Assembly: GCF_900100755.1 (NCBI RefSeq)
Contig: NZ_FNCI01000002.1
Span: 62,001-126,000, forward strand
Source: Onishia taeanensis
GTDB lineage: Bacteria > Pseudomonadota > Gammaproteobacteria > Pseudomonadales > Halomonadaceae
Direction of reading: 5' to 3'
Length of the DNA: 64,000 nucleotides
The translations under genes were made by a program, and so were the position numbers. The notes under the pieces are model-generated. The model did no database searches. It saw only the letters and a program-made list of their open reading frames with translations, and had not been told where the DNA came from. Every line of letters starts with the position of its first letter. The first letter of the stretch is position 1. Below, piece after piece: positions 20,309 to 30,176 of this stretch.

Positions 20309-21631
20309 TTACAGAATGTAACGGGAAAGATCTTCGTCCATGGCCAGCTCGCCGAGCTGGGAGTCGACGTAGGCGGCGTCGATGGTCAGCGGGCTTTCCA
20401 TGTCGCCGCCCCTGAAGGAGGCGTCCTCGAGCAGTCGCTCCATGACGGTATGCAGGCGACGGGCGCCGATGTTCTCGGTGCCTTCGTTGACCCGCCAGGC
20501 GATCTCGGCGATACGCGCGATGCCGTCGTCGGTGAAGGCGATCTCGAGGCCGTCGGTGGCCATCAGCGCCTGATACTGCTTGGTCAGGGCGGCGGACGGC
20601 TCGGTGAGAATGCGCTGGAAGTCATCCGGCGACAGGGCGTTGAGCTCGACCCGGATCGGCAGGCGGCCCTGCAGTTCCGGGATCAAGTCCGAGGGCTTGG
20701 CCAGATGGAAGGCGCCGGAGGCGATGAACAGGATGTGGTCGGTCTTGACCATGCCGTGCTTGGTGGAGACCGTGGAGCCCTCGATCAGTGGCAGCAGGTC
20801 GCGCTGCACGCCCTCGCGGGAGACTTCGCCGCCGCTGCCCTGCTGGCCCTTGGCGACCTTGTCGATCTCGTCGAGGAAGACGATACCGTGCTGCTCCACC
20901 GCCTCGATGGCGCGGTGCTTGATCTCGTCCTCGTTGACCAGCTTGGCGGCTTCCTCGTCGCGCAGCAGCTTCCAGGCATCCTTGACCGCGACGCGCTGGT
21001 TCTCGGTCTTCTGCTTGTTCATGTTGGAGAACATGCTCTGCAGCTGGCTTGCCATCTCCTCCATGCCCGGCGGGGTATTGAAGTCCATGCCGCCGCTCTG
21101 TGGGGTGACCTCGATGTCGATTTCCTTGTCATCGAGCTGCCCCTCGCGCAACTTCTTGCGGAAGACCTGGCGGGTCGAGGTGTCGTCCCGGGCGCTATCG
21201 TACTCGCTGCCCCGTGGGCGCGGCAGCAAGGCGTCGAGGATACGTTCCTCGGCGGCATCGTCGGCCTTGTGACCGACCTCTTCCTTGGCCTGCTCGCGCA
21301 CCATCTTGATGGCTGCCTCGGTCAGGTCGCGGATGATCGATTCGACGTCGCGACCCACATAGCCCACTTCGGTGAACTTGGTCGCCTCGACCTTGAGGAA
21401 GGGTGCCCGGGCCAGCTTGGCCAGGCGGCGAGCGATCTCGGTCTTGCCCACGCCGGTCGGGCCGATCATCAGGATGTTCTTGGGCGTGACTTCCTGGCGC
21501 AGCTCTTCATCGAGCTGCATGCGGCGCCAGCGGTTGCGCAGCGCCACGGCCACGGCACGCTTGGCGTCCTGCTGGCCGATGATGAACTGATCGAGGGCGT
21601 GAACGATCTCGCGGGGGGTCATCTGGGTCAT
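20309..21631 (-). CDS. hslU: ATP-dependent protease ATPase subunit HslU
   Basis: HslU is the AAA+ unfoldase that feeds substrates into the HslV peptidase. The 440 residues show the Walker A motif [19 protein letters not shown] near residue 57-75, Walker B at [12 protein letters not shown], the intermediate domain with its coiled-coil-like charged stretch, and the C-terminal tail [13 protein letters not shown] that docks into HslV. It begins three bases after the hslV stop on the same strand, as in most proteobacteria. Confidence 0.97.
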   Translation of the reverse strand: MTQMTPREIVHALDQFIIGQQDAKRAVAVALRNRWRRMQLDEELRQEVTPKNILMIGPTGVGKTEIARRLAKLARAPFLKVEATKFTEVGYVGRDVESIIRDLTEAAIKMVREQAKEEVGHKADDAAEERILDALLPRPRGSEYDSARDDTSTRQVFRKKLREGQLDDKEIDIEVTPQSGGMDFNTPPGMEEMASQLQSMFSNMNKQKTENQRVAVKDAWKLLRDEEAAKLVNEDEIKHRAIEAVEQHGIVFLDEIDKVAKGQQGSGGEVSREGVQRDLLPLIEGSTVSTKHGMVKTDHILFIASGAFHLAKPSDLIPELQGRLPIRVELNALSPDDFQRILTEPSAALTKQYQALMATDGLEIAFTDDGIARIAEIAWRVNEGTENIGARRLHTVMERLLEDASFRGGDMESPLTIDAAYVDSQLGELAMDEDLSRYIL

Positions 21632-21634
21632 GGC

Positions 21635-22153
21635 TCAGAGCTCTTCCAGCGTGATGTGGTGGTTGGTGAAGACGCAGATGTCGCCGGCGATCTCCAGGGA
21701 TTTCTCGGTAATGTCGCGGGCCGACAGCTCGGTGTTCTCGAGCAGGGCGCGGGCCGAGGACAGCGCGTAATTGCCGCCTGATCCGATGGCAATGATGCCG
21801 CGCTCGGGTTCCACGACATCGCCGTTGCCGGTGATGATCAGCGAGGCGTTCTTGTCGGCCACCGCCAGCAGCGCCTCGAGGCGGCGCAGGGCGCGGTCGG
21901 TGCGCCATTCCTTGGCAAGCTCGACGGCGGCCTTGGTGAGGTGGCCCTGGTATTTCTCGAGCTGGGCTTCAAAGCGCTCGAACAGGGTGAAGGCGTCGGC
22001 GGTACCGCCGGCGAACCCCGCCAGCACCTGGCCGCGGTAGAGGCGACGCACCTTGCTGGCGTTGCCTTTCATGACGGTGTTGCCCAGTGAGACCTGGCCA
22101 TCGCCGGCCAGGGCGACATGATCGCCGCGGCGCACGGATACGATTGTGGTCAT
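21635..22153 (-). CDS. hslV: ATP-dependent protease peptidase subunit HslV
   Basis: HslV is the threonine peptidase of the HslUV protease. After removal of Met the chain starts TTIVSVRRG, giving the catalytic N-terminal threonine; [16 protein letters not shown] and [16 protein letters not shown] follow as in all HslV proteins. The 172 residues are normal length. GGAG lies nine bases before the ATG. hslV leads hslU by three bases, so the pair forms one operon; heat-shock control is usual for the family but I could not identify a sigma-32 promoter upstream. Confidence 0.97.
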   Translation of the reverse strand: MTTIVSVRRGDHVALAGDGQVSLGNTVMKGNASKVRRLYRGQVLAGFAGGTADAFTLFERFEAQLEKYQGHLTKAAVELAKEWRTDRALRRLEALLAVADKNASLIITGNGDVVEPERGIIAIGSGGNYALSSARALLENTELSARDITEKSLEIAGDICVFTNHHITLEEL

Positions 22154-22360
22154 GGAGAAGGACTCCGTAGTGGGAGCGATGACACTCCCGGTGACTTGGG
22201 CGTCCGGGATGCGGTGAGCGGTCGGACGGACGCCATGAAAGCTGTCGTTGGTAACGTGAAGGAAAGGTGTGGGCGGGGAGGGGGGAATTCAACCTTGGTC
22301 AGGCGGCGGCAGGTGGATGTCTGCCGCCGCGACCACGATCGTCATGGCGGGGGGATCGCT

Positions 22361-23044
22361 TCAGTTCTGCAGGCGGATGGTCAGCGGCTCGATGCCTTGG
22401 GTGATCATCAGATCCTGGGCGCGATTGAGCTCGCGAGCATCGCCGTAGGGGCCGACCTGGACCCGGTGCCAGGTGGCGCCATCGCCGGTTTGCACCTTGC
22501 TGATGCTGGCGATCAGCCCGAAGTCGCTGAGCTTTCCCGCCAGGCGCTGGGCATCCGAGGCATCGCGAAACGATGCGGCCTGCAGCATGTAGCGTTCGTC
22601 GTCGGCAATCTCGGTGGGCTGGCGGTTCTCGGCACTCTGTGCCTGCTGGCGCGAGATCTGCTCGGCGATGGGGTCCTTGGCCGTCGCAGCGGCCTTGCCC
22701 TGGGACTCGCCGCCCGGCGCGATGACTTCCGATTCCGGCAGCAGGGTATAGAACTCGAAGGTCGGCATGCGCGGCTCGTTGGCGCCGGAGGCCTGGCCTC
22801 CCGCTTCGCCGTTTGCCGCGTCAGCCGACGGTGCCTGCTCGGCGGCCGGGCGGCTGAACACCTTGGCCAGCGGTTCCGGCGCCGAGTCCTGCAGGTACTG
22901 GGAAAGGAAGAAGCCCGCCACCAGGCCACCCAGCCCCCATAGCCAGCCGGGCACGCGGGGGGCTTGGCGCTTGGCCTGTGTGGCGCGCTTGCGGGTCGTC
23001 GCGCCCTTGCGGCTGGCGGGTTTGGCGGCTTGGCGTGCGGCCAT
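22361..23044 (-). CDS. SPOR-domain membrane protein (FtsN-like)
   Basis: A 227-residue bitopic protein: a basic cytoplasmic N-terminus rich in Lys, Arg and Ala, a single membrane helix at VPGWLWGLGGLVAGFFLSQY (about residues 31-50), a low-complexity periplasmic linker, and a C-terminal SPOR domain (YMLQAASFRDASDAQRL through WHRVQVGPYGD). SPOR domains bind denuded peptidoglycan at the division septum, so a cell-division role like FtsN is likely. The gene lies three bases after argS, with its ribosome site AGGAG inside the argS end. The same argS-SPOR pair occurs in Pseudomonas. Confidence 0.85.
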   Translation of the reverse strand: MAARQAAKPASRKGATTRKRATQAKRQAPRVPGWLWGLGGLVAGFFLSQYLQDSAPEPLAKVFSRPAAEQAPSADAANGEAGGQASGANEPRMPTFEFYTLLPESEVIAPGGESQGKAAATAKDPIAEQISRQQAQSAENRQPTEIADDERYMLQAASFRDASDAQRLAGKLSDFGLIASISKVQTGDGATWHRVQVGPYGDARELNRAQDLMITQGIEPLTIRLQN

Positions 23045-23047
23045 GGT

Positions 23048-24733
23048 TTACATCTCCTCGGGGGCGCCGACGCCCAGCAGGTCGAGGCCGTTGCGGATCA
23101 CCTGGCGGGTCGCGATACCCAGCGCCAGGCGCGCGTTGCGCTGGGCGTCGTCGTCGACCATCACCTTCACTGCGTTGTAGCAGGTGTGGAAATCGGCGGC
23201 CAGGTCCTGCAGGTATTGGGCGATCTGCTGCGGTTCGCGATTGCCGGCGGCGATGCGCACCACTTCGGGATAGCGAGCCAGGCGGTTCATCAGCGCCTTT
23301 TCCTGGTCTGAGTCGAGCAGGGCCAGGTTGTCGAGCGCCAGGTCGTGCTGGAAGTCGCGGTCGTCGGCGGCAGCCTTACGCAGCACGCTGCAGACCCGGG
23401 CGTGGGCATACTGGATGTAATAGACCGGGTTGTCGTTGGACTGCGAGCGGGCCAGGTCGATATCGAAGGTCAACTGGGAGTCGGCTCGCCGCGCGGCCAG
23501 GAAGTAGCGGGTAGCGTCGCGGCCGACTTCGTCGATCAGGTCGCGCAGGGTGACGTAGCTACCGGCGCGTTTGGAGAGCTTGACCTCGACGCCCGAACGG
23601 GTCACCAGCACCATCTGGTGCAGCACGTAGTCCGGCCAGCCGTTGGGAATGCCCGTCTCGAGAGCCTGCAGCCCGGCGCGTACCCGGGTCACCGTGGAGT
23701 GGTGGTCGGCGCCCTGCTCGTTGATCACCTGGGTGAAGCCGCGCTGCCACTTGTCGAGGTGGTAGGCGACGTCAGGCAGGAAGTAGGTGTAGCCGCCGTC
23801 CTGCTTGCGCATCACCCGGTCCTTGTCGTCACCGAAGTCTGTGGTGCGCAGCCAGAGGGCGCCGTCCTGCTCGTAGGTATGACCGCCCTCGATCAGCGTC
23901 TTGACGGTGGATTCGACCTTGGCCTCTTCGTAGAGCGAGGACTCCAGGAAGTAGACGTCGAAGGCGACGCCGAAGGCCTTGAGGTCCAGGTCCTGTTCGC
24001 GGCGTAGGTAGGCCACCGCGAAGTCGCGGATGGCGTCCAGGTCGTCTGGGTCGGCGGCGCCGGTGACGTGACGGTCATCGGCGTGCACGGTGTCGCCTGC
24101 CAGGTAGCTCTCGGCCACATCGCGGATATAGTCGCCGCGGTAGCCGTCTTCCGGCCAGCTCGGGTCGTCCGGGGTCAGCCCCTTGGCGCGTGACTGCACG
24201 GAGCGGGCCAGGTTACTGATCTGGGCGCCGGCGTCGTTGTAGTAGAACTCGCGGGTCACGTCGTAGCCGGTTGCCTCGAGCAGACGGCACAGGCTGTCGC
24301 CGATCGCCGCGCCACGGCCATGGCCGACATGGAGCGGGCCGGTCGGGTTGGCAGAGACGAATTCTACCTGCACCTTCTCGCCCTTGCCGTCGAGGCAGCG
24401 GCCATAGGTGTCGCCGGTGTCGAGGATGGTCGACACCACCTGGGCGAGGGCGTCGGTGGCGGCGAAGAAGTTGATGAAGCCCGGGCCGGCGATCTCGGTC
24501 TTGCTGATGGCGGGAGAGGCCGGCAGGGCCGCGACCAGCGCCTCGGCCAGGTCACGGGGCTTCTTGCCCGCCGGCTTGGCCAGCATCAGTGCCAGATTGG
24601 TGGCGAAGTCGCCGTGGGCCTTGTCCTTGGTGGGGTCGACCTTGATGGTCGGGGCAATGTCCTGGGGCAGTTCGCCCTGCTGCTGAAGGGCGCTCAGGGC
24701 CTCTTCGAGCAGTGCAATGATGGTGTCTTTCAT
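23048..24733 (-). CDS. argS: Arginyl-tRNA synthetase
   Basis: ArgS charges tRNA-Arg with arginine. The 561-residue class I synthetase has the HIGH motif in [19 protein letters not shown] and a KMSKS-like KLSKRAG, with the N-terminal Add-1 domain that recognises the tRNA D-loop and the C-terminal anticodon-binding domain ending in [10 protein letters not shown]. It precedes the SPOR gene by three bases. Two tRNA-Arg(ACG) genes, its substrates, are present at about 62 kb. Confidence 0.97.
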   Translation of the reverse strand: MKDTIIALLEEALSALQQQGELPQDIAPTIKVDPTKDKAHGDFATNLALMLAKPAGKKPRDLAEALVAALPASPAISKTEIAGPGFINFFAATDALAQVVSTILDTGDTYGRCLDGKGEKVQVEFVSANPTGPLHVGHGRGAAIGDSLCRLLEATGYDVTREFYYNDAGAQISNLARSVQSRAKGLTPDDPSWPEDGYRGDYIRDVAESYLAGDTVHADDRHVTGAADPDDLDAIRDFAVAYLRREQDLDLKAFGVAFDVYFLESSLYEEAKVESTVKTLIEGGHTYEQDGALWLRTTDFGDDKDRVMRKQDGGYTYFLPDVAYHLDKWQRGFTQVINEQGADHHSTVTRVRAGLQALETGIPNGWPDYVLHQMVLVTRSGVEVKLSKRAGSYVTLRDLIDEVGRDATRYFLAARRADSQLTFDIDLARSQSNDNPVYYIQYAHARVCSVLRKAAADDRDFQHDLALDNLALLDSDQEKALMNRLARYPEVVRIAAGNREPQQIAQYLQDLAADFHTCYNAVKVMVDDDAQRNARLALGIATRQVIRNGLDLLGVGAPEEM

Positions 24734-24946
24734 GAAAAACCTGATGTCCTGTTGCCTGGCCCGGCAGGCGTGAATGACGGCGAGGAGCGGGCCGCCGGCC
24801 GGCGAGTTCGCGTCGCTCTACTCAGCGTGATGGCGCATTATCGGCAATTGGCGGCGCGCTTTAAACCTGAATTCGCAGATTAGCCGCTATGCCAGGGCGC
24901 GCACTCGCACAGTGGCACTGATCGGGCGCCAAGTCAGAGCGCCTGG

Positions 24947-27196
24947 CTAGCTCAGGGTCTGAGGGTCGATATCCAGCGACCAGCGCACGCGTCGGGCGTC
25001 GCGACAGGCCTCCAGCCAGGCCACCAGCCAGGCGCTCGCCTCGTGCAACTGGCTGCGCTGTGCGCCGGAGAGCAGCAGCTGTACATGATAGCGGTTCTGG
25101 CGACGCTCCATGGGCGCCGGCACCGGGCCCAGGCAGGTCACGGCATTGTCTCGTGCTGCCAGCCACTCACGTAACGCCTCCCCTGCTTCCTTGGCGAGCC
25201 CCATGGCCTCGGCCTCTCGGGCGCTCTCGAAACGCGTCAGGGCCAGAAAGCGGAAGGGCGGCAGGGCTGCGCCGCGGCGCTCTTCGAGCAGGGCGTCGGC
25301 CAGGGCATCGTAGCCGCGCTCGGCGAGCAGGCGCAGATGCGGGTCGTCGCTGTGCAGGGTCTGCACCAGCACTCGGCCCGGGTGGGCGGCGCGGCCGGCG
25401 CGGCCGGCCACCTGGGTCAGTAGCTGAGCCGAGTGCTCCAGCGCCCGGAAGTCGCTGGCATAGAGGCCGGCATCGGCGTTGACCACCACTACCAGGGTGA
25501 CGTGGGGCAGATGATGGCCCTTGGCGAGCATCTGGGTGCCGACCAAGAGGCTCGGCTCGCCGCGTTTGATCTCGGCGAGCACCTCGCCGAAGGCATCCTT
25601 GCGGCGGGTGCTGTCGCGGTCGATGCGGTGGACCGGCACCTCCGGGAAGAGCGCGGCCAGGCTTTCCTCGGTGCGCTCGGTGCCGGCCCCCAGCGGGCGT
25701 AGGTCACCGCTCTTGCACTCTGGGCAGGCCGGCGGTAGCGGCTGCTGGCGCTCGCAGTGGTGGCAGGCCAGCAGCGGCGGCTGACGATGCAGCGTCATGC
25801 GGGCGTCGCAGTGGTCGCATTCGGCAAGCCAGCCGCAGGCATGGCAGGCAAGGGTCGGCGCGAAGCCGCGCCGGTTGATGAATACCAGCACCTGGTGCCC
25901 GGCGGCGAGCGTCTGGCGAATGGCGTCGATCGCCGAGGGAATCAGCCCACCCTGGCGGGGCCGGCCGCGCAGGTCGATCAATTCGAGCTTGGCCGGCGGG
26001 TGGCGGCTAGCCCGCTGCGTCAGACGCAGGTGCGTGTAGCGTCCATTCCTGGCCTGGGCCAGGCTTTCCAGCGCCGGGGTGGCGCTGCCCAGCACTATGG
26101 GAATGCCGTGGTGATGGGCTCGCGCCACGGCCAGGTCCCGGGCGTGGTAGCGAAGGCCTTCCTGCTGCTTCAGCGAACCGTCGTGCTCCTCGTCGACAAT
26201 GATGACGCCTGGGGCGGCTAGCGGCGTGAAGATCGCCGAACGGGTGCCGATGATGATCGGTGCGCGACCGCTCATGGCGGCCAGCCAAGCATCCAGGCGC
26301 TCGTGGTCGGTGAGACCCGAGTGCAGGGCGACCACCGGCACCCGGAAGCGGCGGCGAAAGCGTTCGAGGGTCTGGGGGGTCAGGCCGATCTCCGGCACCA
26401 GAATCAGGGCCTGGCGGCCGCGCTGGATGACTGCCTCGATTAGTTGCAGGTAGACCTCGGTCTTGCCGCTGCCGGTGACGCCCTGCAGCAGGCAGGGGTG
26501 ATAGCGGTCGAGGCCGTCATGCAGGGTAGACAGGGCTGCCGCCTGCTCGCGATTGAGGTTGAGCGCCGGTTCGGCGAGCAACGCCGTTGGCCGCGGCGGC
26601 TCGCTTGCCAGGCGCGGCTCCTCTAGGCAGTCGACCAGCCCTTTGTCGTGCAGCGCCGTCAGTTGCGTGCGGCTGAACTGCTGGGCGGTAACGGCGGCGG
26701 TGGGCAGGCCCCGCGGGTGCTGGCGCAAGAGCTCCAGCAGCTCTGCCTGGCGCCGCGCTCGGCCAAGGTCGGCGGCCTGAGTCGCCTGGCCCTGAGCGCT
26801 AAGCCGCCAGCGCTCCAGGGTGCGGGGCTCGAGCGGACGCCCCTGGCGAAGCAGTACCGGCAGCGCCTGCTGCAAGGTGTCGCCGAGCGGATGCTGGTAG
26901 TAGCGGGCAGTGAAGCGCGTCAACCACAGCCAGTCAGCGGGCAGCGGGCTTCCATCAAGGCATGCTTCTATGGGTTTGAGACGGTCGAGTGCGACCTCGC
27001 TGGTGGCACGACATTCGATGACGATGCCGACCACCGAGCGTCGCCCCAGGGCGACCTGGACGCGCAGGCCCGGCTGCCAGCCGCCGGTGGGTGTCTCGGG
27101 GCCGGGCAGGTAGTCGAACAGGCGGCGCAGCGGGGTGGGCACGGCCACTCCGAGCACGCGGGGAGCATCGAGAAACGACGAAGCACTGGCGGACAA
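24947..27196 (-). CDS. priA: Primosomal replication restart helicase PriA
   Basis: PriA recognises stalled forks and reloads the replisome. The 749 residues have the N-terminal DNA-binding domain, the superfamily 2 helicase core with Walker A GVTGSGKTEVYLQ and DEEHD box, and the zinc-binding insert with paired cysteines (CHACGWLAECDHC, CHHC, CPEC). Translation probably starts at TTG 27196, which has CGGAGG four bases upstream. The gene is divergent from rpmE, as in Pseudomonas; the argS promoter region lies beyond its 3' end. Confidence 0.95.
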   Translation of the reverse strand: MSASASSFLDAPRVLGVAVPTPLRRLFDYLPGPETPTGGWQPGLRVQVALGRRSVVGIVIECRATSEVALDRLKPIEACLDGSPLPADWLWLTRFTARYYQHPLGDTLQQALPVLLRQGRPLEPRTLERWRLSAQGQATQAADLGRARRQAELLELLRQHPRGLPTAAVTAQQFSRTQLTALHDKGLVDCLEEPRLASEPPRPTALLAEPALNLNREQAAALSTLHDGLDRYHPCLLQGVTGSGKTEVYLQLIEAVIQRGRQALILVPEIGLTPQTLERFRRRFRVPVVALHSGLTDHERLDAWLAAMSGRAPIIIGTRSAIFTPLAAPGVIIVDEEHDGSLKQQEGLRYHARDLAVARAHHHGIPIVLGSATPALESLAQARNGRYTHLRLTQRASRHPPAKLELIDLRGRPRQGGLIPSAIDAIRQTLAAGHQVLVFINRRGFAPTLACHACGWLAECDHCDARMTLHRQPPLLACHHCERQQPLPPACPECKSGDLRPLGAGTERTEESLAALFPEVPVHRIDRDSTRRKDAFGEVLAEIKRGEPSLLVGTQMLAKGHHLPHVTLVVVVNADAGLYASDFRALEHSAQLLTQVAGRAGRAAHPGRVLVQTLHSDDPHLRLLAERGYDALADALLEERRGAALPPFRFLALTRFESAREAEAMGLAKEAGEALREWLAARDNAVTCLGPVPAPMERRQNRYHVQLLLSGAQRSQLHEASAWLVAWLEACRDARRVRWSLDIDPQTLS

Positions 27197-27406
27197 TTGG
27201 CCTCCGAGATTGGGTCTGCTAGAATCACCGCCCTCCGCGGCCTCGCTCTCGTTTCCTGGCTTCCCGTTGTGGGTTGATTCAGGGCGTGAGAAGAGTCGGC
27301 GGATTCCGGTTCGTTGACGTGGCCACTCGGCCGCGGGCGATCATAACCCGTATGCGGTGCCTGGCAGCAGATCAGGTGGCGGCATACCGCTTAATGAGGC
27401 TTCAAG

Positions 27407-27622
27407 ATGAAACAAGGTATCCATCCCGATTACAAGAAGGTCACCGCCACTTGCAGCTGCGGCGCGACCTTTGACGTGGGCACCACCGCGAACCACGAGT
27501 TCTATCTGGACGTCTGCTCGCAGTGCCACCCGTTCTACACCGGTAAACAGAAGCAGGCGACCACCGGTGGCCGCGTCGAGCGCTTCAACAAGCGCTTCGG
27601 TGCTGCCGTCAAGCGCGGCTAA
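27407..27622 (+). CDS. rpmE: 50S ribosomal protein L31 (zinc-binding form)
   Basis: L31 sits at the ribosome's central protuberance and bridges the subunits. The 71-residue protein carries the zinc ligands (Cys16, Cys18, Cys37 and Cys40 in CSC and CSQC), so it is the C+ form used when zinc is plentiful. It starts [12 protein letters not shown] with a clear family match. It is divergent from priA. Two hairpins, the second with a T run, follow the stop codon. Confidence 0.97.
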   Translation: MKQGIHPDYKKVTATCSCGATFDVGTTANHEFYLDVCSQCHPFYTGKQKQATTGGRVERFNKRFGAAVKRG

Positions 27623-27639
27623 GCGTTTACGCCGCCAGG

Positions 27640-27662
27640 TCGGCGACCCGTCGGGTCGCCGA
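27640..27662. other. Perfect hairpin after rpmE
   Basis: Ten-base arms (27640-27649 and 27653-27662) with a three-base loop and no T tract. It lies just before the intrinsic terminator and may add stability to the rpmE message end. Confidence 0.5.
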
Positions 27663-27671
27663 TCAGAGCAG

Positions 27672-27705
27672 AACCCGCCCGGGATGCCCCGCGGCGGGTT
27701 TTTTG
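27672..27705 (+). terminator. Intrinsic terminator of rpmE
   Basis: Eight-base arms (27672-27679 and 27693-27700) close a 13-base loop and run into a T tract at 27699-27704. Confidence 0.8.
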
Positions 27706-27902
27706 TGGAAAGGCCACGCTGAGCCCTCAAGGATAAGCTGTGCATTATGGGTGAGGTGTTAGGTATAAACTGCAGCAAATGTGCTGGATCGGCATCAAAC
27801 GCGCAATAAAAGTTGGAAAAATAGGCCAACTTGGTCTGCGTTGTGGGGGAGGGCATTTTTCTATATTCTTGCGCCACTTCACATGACATCACTGGACTCG
27901 AC

Positions 27903-29171
27903 ATGACTGATCCGAAGCAGGCGGCACTGGATTACCACTCCCATCCGATTCCCGGCAAGTTGTCCATTGAGCTGACCAAGCCGACGACCTCGGCCAAGCA
28001 TCTGGCGCTGGCCTACAGCCCGGGTGTGGCGGAGCCCTGCCGCGAAATCGCCAAGGATCCGGAGAATGCCTACCTCTATACCGGCAAGGGCAATCTAGTG
28101 GCCGTGATTTCCGACGGTACGGCGATTCTCGGTCTGGGTAATCTGGGACCGCTGGCCAGCAAGCCGGTGATGGAAGGCAAGGGCGTACTGTTCAAGAAGT
28201 TCGCCGGCATCAATTCGGTGGACATCGAGGTCGATGCCGAAAGTCCGCAGGCCTTCATCGATACCGTGGCGCGCATCGCCGATACCTGGGGCGGCATCAA
28301 CCTCGAGGATATCAAGGCACCTGAGTGCTTCGAGATCGAGCGGGCGCTGGTCGAGCGCTGCAGCATCCCGGTCTTCCATGATGATCAGCATGGCACGGCC
28401 ATTGTCACGGCGGCGGGCATGCTCAACGCCCTGGATATCGCCGGCAAGTCGCTGGATAGCGCCCGCATCGTCTGCCTGGGTGCCGGCGCGGCGGCGATCG
28501 CCTGCATGAAGCTGCTGGTTGCCTGTGGTGCTCGGGCCGAGAATATCTTCATGCTCGACCGCAAGGGCGTGATTCACAGCGGCCGTGAAGACCTCAATCA
28601 GTACAAGGCGATGTTTGCCACCGAGACCGAGCGCCGGACTCTGGATGATGCCATCGACGGTGCCGATGTCTTCGTGGGCCTGTCCGGCCCCAACCTGCTG
28701 TCGCCTGAGCAGCTCAAGACCATGGCGCCGAATCCGGTGGTCTTCGCCTGCTCTAACCCCGACCCGGAAATTCACCCCACTGACGCCAAGGCCGCCCGCG
28801 ACGATGTGATCATCGCCACCGGTCGCTCGGACTTCCCGAACCAGGTCAATAACGTGCTGGGCTTCCCGTTCATCTTCCGCGGCGCCCTCGACGTGCGTGC
28901 CACCGGGATCAACGAGGAAATGAAGGTCGCGGCCGTTCACGCCCTCAAGGATCTGGCCCGGGAGCCGGTCACCGAAGAAGTGCTCAAGGCCTACGACATC
29001 GATCACCTCGAGTTCGGTCGCGGCTATATCATTCCGACCCCACTGGACTCTCGCCTGCTGGATCGCGTGTCCTCGGCGGTGGCCCAGGCGGCCGTGGATA
29101 CCGGCGTGGCGCGCAAGCCCTACCCGGCGCACTACCCGCTGACCAGCGTAGACGGCGTCTACGGCGGCTGA
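27903..29171 (+). CDS. maeB: NAD(P)-dependent malic enzyme, short form
   Basis: Malic enzyme oxidatively decarboxylates malate to pyruvate, supplying NADPH and linking the TCA cycle to gluconeogenic precursors. The 422 residues contain the malic N-terminal domain (LALAYSPGVAEPCREI), the catalytic VVISDGTAILGLGNLG region, and the Rossmann motif CLGAGAAAIAC. It lacks the C-terminal phosphotransacetylase-like domain of E. coli MaeB (about 759 residues). I choose ATG 27903 because the family starts MTDPKQAALDYH; the frame is open 24 codons further upstream. A -10-like TATATT at 27862 lies suitably upstream, though its best -35 is only 15 bp away. Confidence 0.93.
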   Translation: MTDPKQAALDYHSHPIPGKLSIELTKPTTSAKHLALAYSPGVAEPCREIAKDPENAYLYTGKGNLVAVISDGTAILGLGNLGPLASKPVMEGKGVLFKKFAGINSVDIEVDAESPQAFIDTVARIADTWGGINLEDIKAPECFEIERALVERCSIPVFHDDQHGTAIVTAAGMLNALDIAGKSLDSARIVCLGAGAAAIACMKLLVACGARAENIFMLDRKGVIHSGREDLNQYKAMFATETERRTLDDAIDGADVFVGLSGPNLLSPEQLKTMAPNPVVFACSNPDPEIHPTDAKAARDDVIIATGRSDFPNQVNNVLGFPFIFRGALDVRATGINEEMKVAAVHALKDLAREPVTEEVLKAYDIDHLEFGRGYIIPTPLDSRLLDRVSSAVAQAAVDTGVARKPYPAHYPLTSVDGVYGG

Positions 29172-29192
29172 TCGCCGCGACGCGCTCCGCTT

Positions 29193-29224
29193 GCAACACG
29201 CCGGCCCTTGGGCCGGCGTGTTGC
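29193..29224. terminator. Terminator hairpin between malic enzyme and DUF481 genes
   Basis: Fifteen-base perfect arms (29193-29207 and 29210-29224) lie between convergent genes and are followed by GTTTGG. Likely acts in both directions. Confidence 0.7.
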
Positions 29225-29279
29225 GTTTGGGGCGTGCTTGGCGAGGTGAAAGGAAGCGCGAGGAGGTAGCGAGCAGCGG

Positions 29280-30083
29280 CTACCAGCTCAGCTGCAGCGA
29301 GGCGCTGGTGGTGGTGTCGGTGCGCGCCTCTGCCTTGTCCGGCGGCTGAGAGTTGTGCTTGATCTCGTGGGACAGGCGCAGTGCCAGGCGTGAGGTGAGC
29401 TTGCTAGTGATGGCGCTCAGCGAGCGCAGAGTGGTGTTCTCGCTGGTGGTTTCCACCGACATCTGTTGTTCGAAGTAGCCGGTATCGGAAAGCGTGAAGC
29501 GATAATCCATGGCGCCATAGGCGACGGCCAACTGCTGGCTATCCTGATCCTCTAGGCGATCGTCGCGATAACCGGGGCCGGCTTCTAGGGATAGCTCGTG
29601 AGTGGGGTTGTCGAGCAGCTGTCGCCCGTAGCCGCCGATGGCGGTCAACTGGCGGTCATAGCCGCTGTCGCGCTCCCGCTCCCAGCGGGTGAAGCCGAAC
29701 AGGTAGTGCGGTCCGCTAAGGTCGTAGCGCTCGCGCCAGGAGGCCAGGTAGTGCTCGTCTTCGGTGTCTTCGTCTTCGCTGACGGTGCGCGCCTCCAGGC
29801 GAAGCGTGTGCAGCCAGTCGCCGTCGAGCCAGGCCAGCCGCGTCTTGGCGATCAGCGTCTGGCTGTTGGTGTTGCCGCTCAGGCGGGTATAGCCCAGCTC
29901 GGCGTCGCCGCTCAAAGTCGGGGCATCCGGCTTGGCCTTCGGCGGCGCGTAAAAGGGATAGGCCATGGCGGAGTTACTGGCGATAGCGACGCTCAGGGTG
30001 CCGGCCAAGAGGGCGTAACGCAGCAGACGTGACGGCGCCGCCAGCGCCTGCGTTGCGCCCGCTGGCTGATCGGCGCGCTTCAT
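29280..30083 (-). CDS. DUF481-family outer-membrane-type beta-barrel protein
   Basis: After a signal peptide (hydrophobic core LLRYALLAGTLSVAIA, likely cleavage after AMA) the protein is almost all alternating-residue strands, e.g. GDAELGYTRLSGNTNSQTL, and ends in SASLQLSW with a C-terminal aromatic residue, as in outer-membrane barrels. This matches the DUF481 (YdiY-like) family, whose function is unknown. I give the start at 30083 (267 residues); an ATG at 30134 would add 17 polar residues, and neither has a good ribosome site. It lies downstream of the PBP1A gene on the same strand. Confidence 0.82.
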   Translation of the reverse strand: MKRADQPAGATQALAAPSRLLRYALLAGTLSVAIASNSAMAYPFYAPPKAKPDAPTLSGDAELGYTRLSGNTNSQTLIAKTRLAWLDGDWLHTLRLEARTVSEDEDTEDEHYLASWRERYDLSGPHYLFGFTRWERERDSGYDRQLTAIGGYGRQLLDNPTHELSLEAGPGYRDDRLEDQDSQQLAVAYGAMDYRFTLSDTGYFEQQMSVETTSENTTLRSLSAITSKLTSRLALRLSHEIKHNSQPPDKAEARTDTTTSASLQLSW

Positions 30084-30176
30084 GCGTTGGCCGATGGGGC
30101 CATGTCGATCGCTGTGGGGAAGGTGCGGAATCATGGTGCTCGATGCCCGGGGCGGTGCGCCCCGGGTCGCTGGAGG

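Noticed and set aside
20183..21781. A 532-codon open frame on the plus strand opposite hslU and hslV
   Set aside because: Both HslU and HslV are unmistakable on the minus strand; the plus frame is a shadow.
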